From: Chloroflexota bacterium
Lineage (GTDB): Bacteria; Chloroflexota; Dehalococcoidia; Lucifugimonadales; UBA3495
Assembly: GCA_002721995.1 (NCBI GenBank)
Contig: PBMF01000013.1
Coordinates: 1 to 39,186, forward strand
Direction: 5' to 3'
DNA length: 39,186 nt
Position 1 is the first letter of the stretch. The number at the start of each line of letters is the position of its first letter. A program made the translations under genes and the position numbers. Of the stretch, positions 1 through 8,048 are shown one piece after another. A model generated the notes under the pieces. The model saw nothing but the letters and a program-made list of their open reading frames with translations, made no database searches and was not told the origin of the DNA.

Positions 1-406
1 GAATGATGGTCTTGTCCGGCGGCTCAAACTTAACTTGGTGATCGTGAATCTTGCCGCCCTCACCCAAGAGGGTGGCGATGCCCTTGCTGGTGTCGTGGGT
101 GCTGCCCCCGCCGACGCTGATCAGGGCGTCGGGTTTCAACTCACCGGCCAGGGCCATCGCTTCGTCCAATGTGTGGACCGGGGCATGCGGCGCCACTCCT
201 GAGAACAGGCCGACGCAGCTATCGCCGAGTGCTGACTGCACTCTCTGGATAACATCGGACTTTTCCAATATGGACGGGCCGCAGACAACCATCGCCCTGG
301 AGCCACCGGCCCGTCTGAGTATGCCAGGCAGTCCATTGATGGCGTCAGGAGCGCAGACCACTTCCTGGGCCACACTGTTAAAGCTGAAAGACAAAGGCTG
401 GGCCAC
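1..406 (-). CDS. Iron-containing alcohol dehydrogenase, N-terminal part (gene continues past the left edge)
   Basis: Only about 135 N-terminal residues are in the window; the C-terminal metal-binding part lies beyond position 1. The visible part is the Rossmann-like NAD(P)-binding domain of group III (Fe-type) alcohol dehydrogenases. It shows the family hallmark GGGSTHDTSKG near residue 105, preceded by a Val-Cys-Gly-Pro strand-turn. The family reduces aldehydes or ketones, or oxidises alcohols, with NAD(P)H; maleylacetate reductases belong to the same superfamily and cannot be excluded. The start chosen is GTG at 406-404, because GGAGGT (418-413) sits 6 nt ahead of it. An in-frame ATG at 421-419 lacks a Shine-Dalgarno and would include the GGAGGT in the coding part. 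The gene follows the M14-like/GH88-GH105 gene after about 25 nt and is probably the last visible gene of that operon. Family assignment is firm; substrate unknown. Confidence 0.85.
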   Translation of the reverse strand, partial: MAQPLSFSFNSVAQEVVCAPDAINGLPGILRRAGGSRAMVVCGPSILEKSDVIQRVQSALGDSCVGLFSGVAPHAPVHTLDEAMALAGELKPDALISVGGGSTHDTSKGIATLLGEGGKIHDHQVKFEPPDKTII

Positions 407-412
407 AGGGCC

Positions 413-418
413 ACCTCC
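413..418 (-). promoter_or_regulatory. Shine-Dalgarno that decides the alcohol dehydrogenase start
   Basis: GGAGGT on the minus strand lies 6 nt before GTG (406-404). This spacing is ideal and favours the GTG over the in-frame ATG at 421-419, which has no purine-rich element upstream. Confidence 0.55.
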
Positions 419-429
419 CATATTCCGTT

Positions 430-2124
430 TTAGGTCCCTCTGGTCAGCCGCTCCATCTCGGTGGCGAACCAGAGGGCCATGCCGCCGCTGCGGTCGTCGT
501 AGCCGAAGATGGCAGGGCGGTCCAGGTATTCGCGGACGTTGTTCTGCACCCCGGTGCTGGCACAGGCGTCAACCACGTTGCCCACATCGTCGATGCGTTC
601 GGCAACCGCGTCCCAGGCAGCGTCCACCACCTGCTTGTACTCGGGAGCCAGGAATCCCAGGCGCAGCCCCCGGGCCATCGCGTATCCCATCATGCAGGTG
701 GACGTAAACTCCAAATAGGAGCCGGGGAAATCGAGGACATTCGGGAGCAGCCCCGACGGGTGCTGCAGCCGGCCAAGTGACTGCATCAACCGACCGTACA
801 TCCCAAGAATGGCCGGGCGTTTGTCGTGGTCCTGGGGTATGTGGGCCAGGGCTTCGGAAAGGCCCATGGCGGCGAACCCATTGCCCCGGCCCCAGTAATA
901 GGAGGCAGAGCGGCAGTGCCAGTACAGGCCGTGGGACTGTTGTATCTTGCCGTCCACCAGGAAGTTGGCCAGGATATCGACGTACCTTCTCTCGCCGGTC
1001 AATCTATAGGCCCGGCCCAAAATGGAACTGCTCATGAACATGTCTTCGGTGCGGAAGTCCGGGTCGCAGGGTTTGGGGGCGCTGCCGCTGCCGGTGGCAG
1101 TCCAGCGGTCCGCCGCGTCAATGACCAATGAGTTGTAGCGAGGGTCGCCGCTGGCGTCCGCCAGTTCGTCCGCCCAGACCAAGGACGCCAATGCCGATGG
1201 GGCCAGTTCTTGGGGGATGCCGCCCGCCGTAAAGGTCTCCAAGAGATTTGAGATATCCGGGACGGGGTTTTCGCTCTTGGGTTCCAGCTGATGCAGACGG
1301 AGACGGCCGCTGATTGGCACCCCCTGGGTATAGACAACGGGCTCAAATGTGTGCCCGTAAGCCGCCGCCAGCACCGTAGCGATCTCCACCTTGGAGCGGC
1401 CGCGGCGGGCGTCCAGGGCCTGCCGCGCCTCGGACTTGGGCAGGTCTTCCATCTGGCGCAGTATGCCGAAGAGACGGCCCAGCTCCCTGGGCAATTGCTC
1501 CTCGGTGGCGGTCAACCGCAAGCCCGGAATCGTGTCAAGACCGTCGGGATGGCCTGAACCGAGGGCCGAAAGAAAGCCCTGCCCGCCAGAGATACTCTTG
1601 CCGCCCAGACCAGGGGCCAGCCGCTGTGCCGCCTGGTTGTACTCCCAGGTTACAGACGGCCCGGTATTCAGTTCCAAGACCAGCTCCGGGGCCTGGAAGC
1701 AGACCCAGCGCCAGAGGTAACGCTTCTCCGGGTCCTCCGGGTCGTAATAGAACTTGCCCTCGGGCGGATACTCCCCGGAGGGATTACCACCAGCGCCGTT
1801 TCCTGGGGCGTCGTCCATCCGGAGACCGTCGGGGTTGGCGCAGGGCACAGCGCTCATGGCGACACGCTGCAACAGCACATCACCGCCGCCGGCGAATAAC
1901 TCCAAGGCGCGAAGGGCCAGGTCCACGTCGTCCCGCCGACCCGACAATCCGCCGACCAGCAGGACGCGGGTCCTGGAAGTCTCATGGGAGTAGGCATTCC
2001 TGTCCAGCAATGCCGGTATGGGTGCCAGTGAGCGTGTCACGCCGCAGGAGGTGCGGGTCCAGAAGCCGGGGCGGGCCCTAATCAACGTATCAAGGGCATC
2101 TCTGATGGTGTCGTCTGTGGACAA
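430..2124 (-). CDS. Fusion of a degenerate M14 carboxypeptidase-like domain with a GH88/GH105-like domain
   Basis: The protein is 564 aa. Residues ~50-160 resemble the M14 (zinc carboxypeptidase / succinylglutamate desuccinylase) fold: hydrophobic strand LLVGGLSGRRDD (residues 55-66), then PCANPDG (94-100), then LVLELNTG (148-155). In active M14 enzymes the first element carries His-x-x-Glu and the last a His; here Ser61 and Asn153 stand at the likely ligand positions. Residues ~300-560 resemble the alpha/alpha-barrel of unsaturated glucuronyl/rhamnogalacturonyl hydrolases (GH88/GH105), with WGRGNGFAAM near residue 411 and repeated helix hairpins. Those enzymes remove unsaturated uronic acids from lyase products by hydration. 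Translation starts at TTG (2124-2122), supported by AGGAAGG 5 nt upstream. There is no signal peptide, so a cytoplasmic product is expected. It sits 38 nt after the MmgE/PrpD gene. GH-like assignment fairly sure; M14-like assignment is by motif order only. Confidence 0.7.
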   Translation of the reverse strand: MSTDDTIRDALDTLIRARPGFWTRTSCGVTRSLAPIPALLDRNAYSHETSRTRVLLVGGLSGRRDDVDLALRALELFAGGGDVLLQRVAMSAVPCANPDGLRMDDAPGNGAGGNPSGEYPPEGKFYYDPEDPEKRYLWRWVCFQAPELVLELNTGPSVTWEYNQAAQRLAPGLGGKSISGGQGFLSALGSGHPDGLDTIPGLRLTATEEQLPRELGRLFGILRQMEDLPKSEARQALDARRGRSKVEIATVLAAAYGHTFEPVVYTQGVPISGRLRLHQLEPKSENPVPDISNLLETFTAGGIPQELAPSALASLVWADELADASGDPRYNSLVIDAADRWTATGSGSAPKPCDPDFRTEDMFMSSSILGRAYRLTGERRYVDILANFLVDGKIQQSHGLYWHCRSASYYWGRGNGFAAMGLSEALAHIPQDHDKRPAILGMYGRLMQSLGRLQHPSGLLPNVLDFPGSYLEFTSTCMMGYAMARGLRLGFLAPEYKQVVDAAWDAVAERIDDVGNVVDACASTGVQNNVREYLDRPAIFGYDDRSGGMALWFATEMERLTRGT

Positions 2125-2162
2125 TTTGACCTTCCTATCGTCCGGAACGTACCGGCCAATGT

Positions 2163-3536
2163 TTAGTTATCAGTGGACAGTTTAATCAACTGGCTGGAGT
2201 CTGTGAGCGACTCAGGGTGCATGATCAGTCCGATCAAGTCTTCGACCGTCTGGCCGGATAGGCCAACGGCGGAGTGGGCCGCGCAGTCACGGAACTTTTC
2301 CTTCAGCTGTTCGGTGGCAAGCGGGTTTTCCGGCGAGCCGGAGGGCGGCATGAGCTCAGTGGAAGCCCTTTCATCTCCGGCGCAGACTACTTCCAATTCG
2401 GCCCAATCACCGGACGCACCCTCCACGGTCTCGGTTTTTACCAGTGATGCCGCGGACAGCACGGCGGCGTCGTCAAAGAAATTGATCTGGTCGATGCCCA
2501 CCTTGCCCAGGGCCAATGCGGACCCGACCAGATAAGGTACGCTGAACTGGGCTTCCACCTGCTGGCTGGGCTTCACCGCCCCCGCCGATACGTTGTAGCG
2601 GGACTTGCTGTTTCCCGGACCGGTGCGGACCGTCACCGATTCGATGGTCTTGCCCTTCAGGTCCAGCTCCCGATTGAGTTTTATGGCGGCATCGATATAA
2701 CTGTGGGTGGGCCGGCCGCAGGGATAGGGCTTGAGGCTCAGGCGGTCACCAAAGAATTCCTTGCCCAGGTCCTTGGTGACCAGGGACAGGTCGTAACCAT
2801 CAGGCTGGTACATCGGGAAGAACCCGTAGCGGCCTCCGAATATGTTTTCAGCGCCAGTGAAGCCTTCTTTCGCCAGGAATGCCGCCAGCACCGCTCCGTG
2901 GGCCGCCTGGCCGGCCTGGAACCGCTTGGTTAGGGCGCCGTCGACGATGCACTGGCGGTTGCCGGCTGCCTGGCTATAGGCGATGCCAAAGGCGTGGACC
3001 ATTTTCTCCTTGTCCAGACCCAGCAGCTTGCCCGCCGAGGCGGTGGCGCCGAATATCCCGAAACTGGCCGTGCGGTGCCAACCCCGGTCGTCATGGGCCG
3101 CCAGTCCCAACCGGCAGGAGACGTCCAGACCCAGGGTAACGGCCAACATCAATTGGCCGCCGGTCACACCCCCCAGGGATTCTCCAACGGCCAAGCTGAC
3201 CGCCAACACCGACGTACCGGGATGTACGTGTCCGCCCTTGTCGTAGGTGTCGTCGAAGTCCAAGGCGTGGCCCATGGCCGAATTGACCAGCGCCGCGTGA
3301 TGGGCCGGCATCCTACCGCCCAGCACCACCAAGCCGGCCTCTTCCAGTCCGCCCCAGCGGTGGGTCAGCCCGGCCAGTTCTTCTATCCCGGGAGCTCCGC
3401 TGCCGCCCAGCATGGCGCCAAAGGTGTCTAGCGCGTCCCGGCCGGTGGCTTCCAAGCTCTGGGCCGGTACATCATCCAGTTCGGTGCCGCAGACGTGGGC
3501 CGCCAGGGCGTGAGCAGGGTCGGGTTGGTTCGCCAT
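2163..3536 (-). CDS. MmgE/PrpD family protein
   Basis: The protein is 457 aa, the usual length for the MmgE/PrpD family (2-methylcitrate dehydratase, cis-aconitate decarboxylase, iminodisuccinate epimerase and relatives). The signature ALDFDDTYDKGGHVHPGTS lies near residue 85-105, carrying the paired Asp and His-Pro of the family. Further support comes from the helical Arg/Gly-rich region with GIAYSQAAGNRQ and the Lys-Pro-Tyr-Pro-Cys-Gly-Arg-Pro-Thr-His segment of the lid/active site. I chose ATG at 3536-3534, with GAGAGG about 10 nt upstream; an open frame upstream (to 3605) is not conserved-looking. The family acts on small di- and tricarboxylates, so neighbouring MBL hydrolase and dehydrogenase genes suggest an organic-acid degradation operon. 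A second family member (5071-6489) is clearly diverged in sequence. The exact substrate cannot be read from sequence. Confidence 0.9.
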   Translation of the reverse strand: MANQPDPAHALAAHVCGTELDDVPAQSLEATGRDALDTFGAMLGGSGAPGIEELAGLTHRWGGLEEAGLVVLGGRMPAHHAALVNSAMGHALDFDDTYDKGGHVHPGTSVLAVSLAVGESLGGVTGGQLMLAVTLGLDVSCRLGLAAHDDRGWHRTASFGIFGATASAGKLLGLDKEKMVHAFGIAYSQAAGNRQCIVDGALTKRFQAGQAAHGAVLAAFLAKEGFTGAENIFGGRYGFFPMYQPDGYDLSLVTKDLGKEFFGDRLSLKPYPCGRPTHSYIDAAIKLNRELDLKGKTIESVTVRTGPGNSKSRYNVSAGAVKPSQQVEAQFSVPYLVGSALALGKVGIDQINFFDDAAVLSAASLVKTETVEGASGDWAELEVVCAGDERASTELMPPSGSPENPLATEQLKEKFRDCAAHSAVGLSGQTVEDLIGLIMHPESLTDSSQLIKLSTDN

Positions 3537-3632
3537 ATGAAAAAGGCCTCTCTTGGATTTGGATTGGCTATGGACTGAGAACGGCCCAGGGTTTAGACAA
3601 ACCATGGGCCGTAATGCTTGGCAGGTACGGTG

Positions 3633-4394
3633 TTACTTTTGGACGAGGCTGACGTTCACTTGCCGCGACGCTGAAACGGTGAAGGTCAGCGAGGCCGACC
3701 CGCCGCCTTCGGTGCTGTCCATGACGTGGATGTTCTCGGGACCTTCCAGATAGACGATCTCCTCTCCGGACACCCGGAAGGGGCGGTCGTGACCGGGGTA
3801 GAAGATGTTGGAGGACGCGACCATCTTCTCCACGCTCTCCTTGGAGTCCTCCACGTCCCAGAACACGTTGTAGGGCAGGCCACGGGCCACGGTGCCGCTC
3901 TCGGGCATGGCGTCGCCGGCCACCAGTATCTTCTCGCCATCGACCTCGGCCAGGACACTCAAGTGGCCCTTGGTATGACCGGGGGTCTCCAGGATGGAAA
4001 CACCGTCCACGATCGTATCCCCCTCGGATACAACGTCCACCTTCATATCCCGCATCATATCGGCCATGCCGGCGGCGACGGCCAGGTCCCACTGATTGGG
4101 GTTGCGGGCGTAGTCAATCTCGGTGGGGTTGACCAAGATGCGGGCGTTCTTGAACAGGTCGGTGTTCTGGCAGTGGTCCCAGTGCATGTGGGTCAGGATG
4201 ACGATGTCTATGTCGTCAGTGGTCAGGTCCCTTTCCTTCAGGGCGTTGACCAGGAACCCACGCCGGGAAGAGGGACCGGTGTCGATCAGGATGTTGTGGC
4301 TCCCCACACGGAGCAGGGAGTTGGTAGAATAACCGAATGAGCCCTGGTCAGAGGCCAGAGCGAACCCGTAGGTCAGTACGTCCAATGTGGCCAT
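3633..4394 (-). CDS. Metallo-beta-lactamase-fold hydrolase
   Basis: The protein is 253 aa with a complete set of MBL-fold metal ligands. The motif HMHWDH is at residues 69-74 (His69, His71, Asp73, His74). Next come PGHTKGH near 139, AGDAM (bridging Asp) and YPGHD (last His). The preceding LIDTG and the overall length match the N-acyl-homoserine-lactonase-like / quorum-quenching-lactonase branch, which hydrolyses lactones and esters. In this catabolic setting a sugar-acid lactone is as likely a substrate as a signal molecule. ATG at 4394-4392 was taken, preceded by GGAAAGGA about 9 nt away; a further in-frame ATG at 4448 would overlap the neighbour's spacer without a better site. The gene follows the ferritin-like gene by 63 nt. 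No signal peptide is visible. MBL fold is certain; substrate is inference. Confidence 0.9.
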   Translation of the reverse strand: MATLDVLTYGFALASDQGSFGYSTNSLLRVGSHNILIDTGPSSRRGFLVNALKERDLTTDDIDIVILTHMHWDHCQNTDLFKNARILVNPTEIDYARNPNQWDLAVAAGMADMMRDMKVDVVSEGDTIVDGVSILETPGHTKGHLSVLAEVDGEKILVAGDAMPESGTVARGLPYNVFWDVEDSKESVEKMVASSNIFYPGHDRPFRVSGEEIVYLEGPENIHVMDSTEGGGSASLTFTVSASRQVNVSLVQK

Positions 4395-4457
4395 TGCAGC
4401 ATTTCCTTTCCGGCCGGTCTCGCAGCCGCGTCGGTTAGAATTTTCCAATTCCGGGTG

Positions 4458-4916
4458 CTAGCCGCCGTTCTCTATCTTTCCGTAGACCTCACCCATGCGA
4501 ACAACGGAGTCGTTCTCTACATCGGTGAACCAGCGCAGCAGTGACCGGGTGAGAGGGTCCACCGACTCGTCGTTGGTGGCGGCCTCGTAACGCTCCCGTA
4601 CCGTGGGGCTGGGCTGCCGGAGCCGCGCTTCCTTGAGCCAGGCGATCTTCTCGGCGTCGGTGATGTCCGACGTCACAACCCGCACTTTCTCGACAAACTC
4701 CGGGTCTGCCACCTCGGATGTCTCGAAACCCAGTTCTTTCACCCGGCGGTCGAATATGTCGCCGTGGCTGTATTCCCTGGCCGCCACCATGGAGAGGCAC
4801 TCTTTGAGTTCTTCGTTGGTGGTGGTGTTGGCCCAGGCTTCCAGGTACTCGCCGGCCCGGCTTTCCTGGAGACGGATATCGTTCAGAAGGTCAACATAGT
4901 GAGGTCGGTCTGGCAT
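4458..4916 (-). CDS. Small helical ferritin-like protein, unknown function
   Basis: The protein is 152 aa, almost wholly helical, with acidic and Arg/Glu-rich amphipathic segments. An early helix carries RLQESRAGEYLEAWANTT, followed by CLSMVAAREYSHGDIFDRRVKELG. The Glu...Glu-x-x-His-like spacing (AREYSHGDIF, near residue 50) recalls ferritin-like/rubrerythrin-type four-helix bundles, but the full di-iron Glu/His set cannot be assigned with confidence. ATG at 4916-4914 is supported by GGGAG about 10 nt upstream and by a near-consensus promoter at 4963-4991. This is the first gene of the minus-strand catabolic cluster. Homologues of such proteins are usually annotated as ferritin-like domain or hypothetical. 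I infer a structural or metal-related role at low certainty; no catalytic function is claimed. Confidence 0.65.
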   Translation of the reverse strand: MPDRPHYVDLLNDIRLQESRAGEYLEAWANTTTNEELKECLSMVAAREYSHGDIFDRRVKELGFETSEVADPEFVEKVRVVTSDITDAEKIAWLKEARLRQPSPTVRERYEAATNDESVDPLTRSLLRWFTDVENDSVVRMGEVYGKIENGG

Positions 4917-4962
4917 CTCTAAAGTGCTCCCGAGTCGCAGGTTCCCAGGTGAAGGTGCGTGG

Positions 4963-4991
4963 AGTGTAGTGCGCGGGATAGGGGGTGTCAA
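4963..4991 (-). promoter_or_regulatory. Sigma-70-type promoter for the minus-strand catabolic operon
   Basis: On the minus strand TTGACA (4991-4986) is followed after exactly 17 nt by TACACT (4968-4963). The -35 is a perfect match and the -10 matches 4 of 6. The expected start near 4956 leaves about a 40-nt leader before the ferritin-like ATG at 4916. The intergenic gaps downstream (63, 96, 38 and about 25 nt) are compatible with one transcript through the dehydrogenase. Confidence 0.6.
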
Positions 4992-5017
4992 TCGGGCGTG
5001 GCCAGCGGGGAAAGTGC

Positions 5018-5023
5018 TAAAAT
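5018..5023 (+). promoter_or_regulatory. Possible extended -10 promoter of the divergent MmgE/PrpD gene
   Basis: TAAAAT preceded by TG plus one base (TGCTAAAAT) forms an extended -10 element. No good -35 is seen at 16-18 nt. It lies 47 nt before the ATG at 5071, so the leader would be about 40 nt. Divergent from the promoter at 4963-4991, it could share control elements. Confidence 0.35.
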
Positions 5024-5059
5024 GCGCCCAGCACCAAGCACAAGACCAAGCCACAAGCC

Positions 5060-5064
5060 GGAGG
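5060..5064 (+). promoter_or_regulatory. Shine-Dalgarno that decides the second MmgE/PrpD start
   Basis: GGAGG directly abuts an ATG at 5065 and lies 6 nt from a second in-frame ATG at 5071. Only the second has workable spacing, so 5071 was taken. Confidence 0.6.
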
Positions 5065-5070
5065 ATGGAA

Positions 5071-6489
5071 ATGGTACGTAATAACAAGGATGACTGGGGC
5101 GATTTGGATAACAGTCAGATTACCCGAGTCCTGTCCCGGTTCGTGGCCGACCTGACCTACGAAGACCTTTTGCCGGAAGTGGTCGAGTGGGCCAAGTTCC
5201 TCTGTCTGGACTTCGCCGGCGTGACACTGAACGGCTCCACCACCGATTCCGCAAACGCTTTGGTGGAGGCCCTGAACAGCGTGGGCCGCGGCGGCCCGTC
5301 CACCGTCATCGGCACCAGTGAGAAGGTGCTGCCCGAATATGCCGCCCTGGCCAACGGCACGGCCTTCCACAGCATCGAGATGGATGACGTGAACCTAGAG
5401 GCCTGCCTGCACCCCGGTGTCACTGCCTACCCCACGGCACTGGCCATGGCCGACGTGGTGGAGGTGAGCGGCAAGGACTTCATCACCGCCGTGGTGGCGG
5501 GATACGACGTGATCGTCCGGCTGGGCCGTGGCCTGGTTGGCGCCGAGCATTATGCCAGGGGCTTCCATCCCACCGGCACCTGCGGAGCCTTTGGCGCCGC
5601 AGCCGTGGCAGCCCGTCTCATGGGTCTAAAGTGCGAGTCGTTGGCCCACGCCCTGGGCATCGCCGGCAGCCAGACCTCGGGCAGCATGGAATACCTGGCC
5701 CAGGGAGCATGGACCAAGCGTCTGCATCCCGGCTGGGCGTCCCACAGCGGCATCTGGGCCGCTCTAATGGCGCGTTCCGGGTACACAGGACCCACTACCA
5801 TCATCGAGGGCCGTGACGGCTTTCTCCAGGCCTATTCGGACAACCCGGAACCCGGCCTGGTGTTGAAGGACCTGGGCGAGGAGTACCAGGTCACCCGGAC
5901 CAGCATCAAGCCCCACACCTGCTGCCGATTCAAGCACGGGCCCATCGACTGCCTGCTGGACCTGAAGCGGGCCTATGGAATAGACCCCATAGACGTGGCC
6001 GAGGTGCGGGTGGGCGTGGTCAGCGCGGGCATGAAGCTGGTCTCAGAACCCATCGAGGCAAAGCGCACTCCCAAGACCGTGGTCGATATGCAGTTCAGCA
6101 TGCCCTTCGGCGCCGCGGTGGCCCTGACCCACGGACGGGCGTCCCTGGAGGAATACCAGTTGGGCATGCCCGAAAACCCGGCGGTCAAACACGTGATGGA
6201 GCGGGTCCACTGCATGACCGACCCGGCCCTGGACGCCTTGACCCCCAAGCAGATGCCAGCCTGGGCCGAGGTGGACACTAACGACGGCCGCACACTGCGC
6301 AGCGAGGTCGGCTACCCCAAGGGAGACCCGGAAAATCCGGTGAGCTGGGATGAGATGAAAGAAAAGTTCATCATGCTCTCCTCACCGGTCATCGGCCACG
6401 AACGCCAACAGGAGATCATCGCGGCGGTGGAGTCACTGGAGCAGATGAGCGACGTACGCCAACTGGCGGAGCTGCTCTCCACCTGTTAG
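5071..6489 (+). CDS. MmgE/PrpD family protein (second, diverged copy)
   Basis: The protein is 472 aa, with the family pattern SIEMDDVNLEACLHPGVT (around residue 107-124; paired Asp and His-Pro). It also has GIAGSQTSGSMEYLAQGAWTKRLHPGWASHSG and IKPHTCCRFKHGPIDC in the C-terminal half. MmgE/PrpD enzymes dehydrate, decarboxylate or epimerise small carboxylates. It is divergently transcribed from the operon holding the other family member. Its 3' end overlaps the stop codon of the convergent hydrolase gene by 4 nt (6486-6489). The start at 5071 is fixed by GGAGG 6 nt upstream. The two copies differ across most of their length and probably act on different substrates. Family certain, reaction unknown. 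Confidence 0.9.
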   Translation: MVRNNKDDWGDLDNSQITRVLSRFVADLTYEDLLPEVVEWAKFLCLDFAGVTLNGSTTDSANALVEALNSVGRGGPSTVIGTSEKVLPEYAALANGTAFHSIEMDDVNLEACLHPGVTAYPTALAMADVVEVSGKDFITAVVAGYDVIVRLGRGLVGAEHYARGFHPTGTCGAFGAAAVAARLMGLKCESLAHALGIAGSQTSGSMEYLAQGAWTKRLHPGWASHSGIWAALMARSGYTGPTTIIEGRDGFLQAYSDNPEPGLVLKDLGEEYQVTRTSIKPHTCCRFKHGPIDCLLDLKRAYGIDPIDVAEVRVGVVSAGMKLVSEPIEAKRTPKTVVDMQFSMPFGAAVALTHGRASLEEYQLGMPENPAVKHVMERVHCMTDPALDALTPKQMPAWAEVDTNDGRTLRSEVGYPKGDPENPVSWDEMKEKFIMLSSPVIGHERQQEIIAAVESLEQMSDVRQLAELLSTC

Positions 6490-7370
6490 GGCTCATCCCT
6501 CCGGACGCCTTTTACCAAGTCTTTGATGGCGTCCGCGACCAGTTTCGGCTGGTCACACTGGATGCAGTGCCCGCTCTTTTCGGCGGTCAAATGGGTCCCA
6601 ATCAGGGACAGGTCAGCAAGCTCGACCTGCAGGTCCGCCCACGACGCGGTCAGCCGCTCCGCAAGGCCCTGGTCTATGAAGGCTGATTGCTGAGAGTTTC
6701 CGGCGGCTATGACCGTCAGAGGAAGGATGCCCAAACTCCCTGCCGCCTGGACCTGGTCCATGCTCTCCACCAGGTCCACCCCTTCCAAGTTGGCCCGCAA
6801 CGCGGACATCAGCAGCCCCATTTCCTGCTCGCCCAGCAGTTCTCGGGCCCGGCGCAGGGTGTCGGGGTGCAGGCTGTCCAGCAGGACTACGCCAGCCACG
6901 TTTTCCGGGTGCCGGGCAGAGTAGAGCTGCGCATTCAGTCCACCGTAGGAGTGGCCAACCAGCACCACCGGCCCGGCAACTCCGGCGTTGGCCAGGAGGG
7001 CGTGCATGTCGTCCACGGCGTCTTGACTGGTGCGGGGGGTGGAGGCAGGGTCGCTCCGTCCCAGCCCAGCCCGGTCGTAGCTGCAGACCTGAGTGAATTC
7101 GGAGACACGTCGCTGCACACCCGGCCAATCGTGGTTGTCGCTGGCAAGGCCGGAATCCAATAGTACGGGAGGAGCGCCTACGCCGGCGCAGCTGATGTGC
7201 AGCCGGCGCCCGCCGACATCGAACAGGCTGGACTGGGGAGCATATTCGGCGCACGCGGCCGCCAGCATGAGAATCACGACGCTTCCAAGCAGCACCCAAA
7301 TGGCAGAAGCGGACTGGTGGCGGCTTACGGGGTGAAGTTGATTTCTATGGCTAGAGTCTCGGGTATCCAT
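6486..7370 (-). CDS. Alpha/beta hydrolase, predicted lipoprotein
   Basis: The protein is 294 aa. Residues 1-22 are polar and basic, 23-38 form one hydrophobic segment, and LAAAC (36-40) is a lipobox with Cys40, so a membrane-anchored extracytoplasmic enzyme is predicted. The rest is an alpha/beta hydrolase: LDSGLASDNHDW oxyanion strand (71-82), SYDRAGLGRS (97-106), nucleophile Ser141 in GHSYGG, and probable acid and His268 (KSGHC). The family includes esterases, lipases and haloperoxidase-like enzymes; the substrate is not readable. ATG at 7370 has GGAGGG about 12 nt upstream and starts 46 nt inside the end of the preceding hydrolase gene, suggesting translational coupling. It is the last gene of the leuS-side run and converges on the MmgE/PrpD gene. 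Confidence 0.85.
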   Translation of the reverse strand: MDTRDSSHRNQLHPVSRHQSASAIWVLLGSVVILMLAAACAEYAPQSSLFDVGGRRLHISCAGVGAPPVLLDSGLASDNHDWPGVQRRVSEFTQVCSYDRAGLGRSDPASTPRTSQDAVDDMHALLANAGVAGPVVLVGHSYGGLNAQLYSARHPENVAGVVLLDSLHPDTLRRARELLGEQEMGLLMSALRANLEGVDLVESMDQVQAAGSLGILPLTVIAAGNSQQSAFIDQGLAERLTASWADLQVELADLSLIGTHLTAEKSGHCIQCDQPKLVADAIKDLVKGVRRDEP

Positions 7371-8032
7371 TGGCCGAGCAAGCCCTCCAGGTCGTCCCGG
7401 CATTCTTCCAACCGGTGCTCCGCGCCTTCGTAGAGCACGATCTCCTTGGGCTCTTTGGCCATGTCATAGATCTGTTGACCGCAGCTAAATGGCAGGCGCG
7501 TGTCGGCCTTGCCGTGGGCCACCAGCAGCTTGCGCGGAGCCACCTCTCCGGCCATTCCGGCGCCGAAGGTCTGGGGGGACAGCGCGACCACGCCTTTGAT
7601 GTGGCTGCTGTTGGCCCCGGCGGCAATGACCACCGCTCCGCCGAATGAGTGGCCCACAACCACCACCGGCTGATGGCCCGTACCCTTCAGGAAAGCCACA
7701 CCGGCCAGCAGGTCAAGAGCGCACTCGAACACATTGTTGGCCTGGCGGTAGTCCAAGCGCAGGGAGGTGATGCCCTTCTCGGTAAAGTGTTGAGACATGC
7801 GGGCGTAGGTGCCGGGGCCCGGTCCGCCAAACCCACCCCTGGCGCCGCAGACCCAGATCACCGCCTGGTCCGCATCTGGGGCGGAGTGCAATATCGCCTT
7901 GAAATTTCCCCGGTTGGTCTGGAACTCCAGGCCCTCCCCAACGTCGCCATCGGGAAGGCCGATCTTTTCCACGGCCTGAATGCTCATCAACTTTTCGGCA
8001 GTGTCCGGCTGCCGGTCATGTTCCTGTGCCAT
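7325..8032 (-). CDS. Alpha/beta hydrolase, dienelactone-hydrolase-like
   Basis: The protein is 235 aa and lacks a signal sequence. Strand IWVCGARGGFGGPGPG (59-74) forms the oxyanion region, the nucleophile Ser129 is in GHSFGG (127-132), and the probable acid Asp177 is in HGKADTRLP. His206 is in EGAEHRL. This compact layout without a large lid matches small cytoplasmic esterases and the KANL3/Tex30-like or dienelactone-hydrolase-like group. It lies 16 nt after the next hydrolase gene on the same strand, and its end overlaps the start of the lipoprotein hydrolase. ATG at 8032 was used; an internal Met16 is possible, since the first 15 residues are polar and poorly constrained. Substrate unknown. 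Confidence 0.82.
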   Translation of the reverse strand: MAQEHDRQPDTAEKLMSIQAVEKIGLPDGDVGEGLEFQTNRGNFKAILHSAPDADQAVIWVCGARGGFGGPGPGTYARMSQHFTEKGITSLRLDYRQANNVFECALDLLAGVAFLKGTGHQPVVVVGHSFGGAVVIAAGANSSHIKGVVALSPQTFGAGMAGEVAPRKLLVAHGKADTRLPFSCGQQIYDMAKEPKEIVLYEGAEHRLEECRDDLEGLLGQWIPETLAIEINFTP

Positions 8033-8048
8033 CTATTACTCTCGGCCA

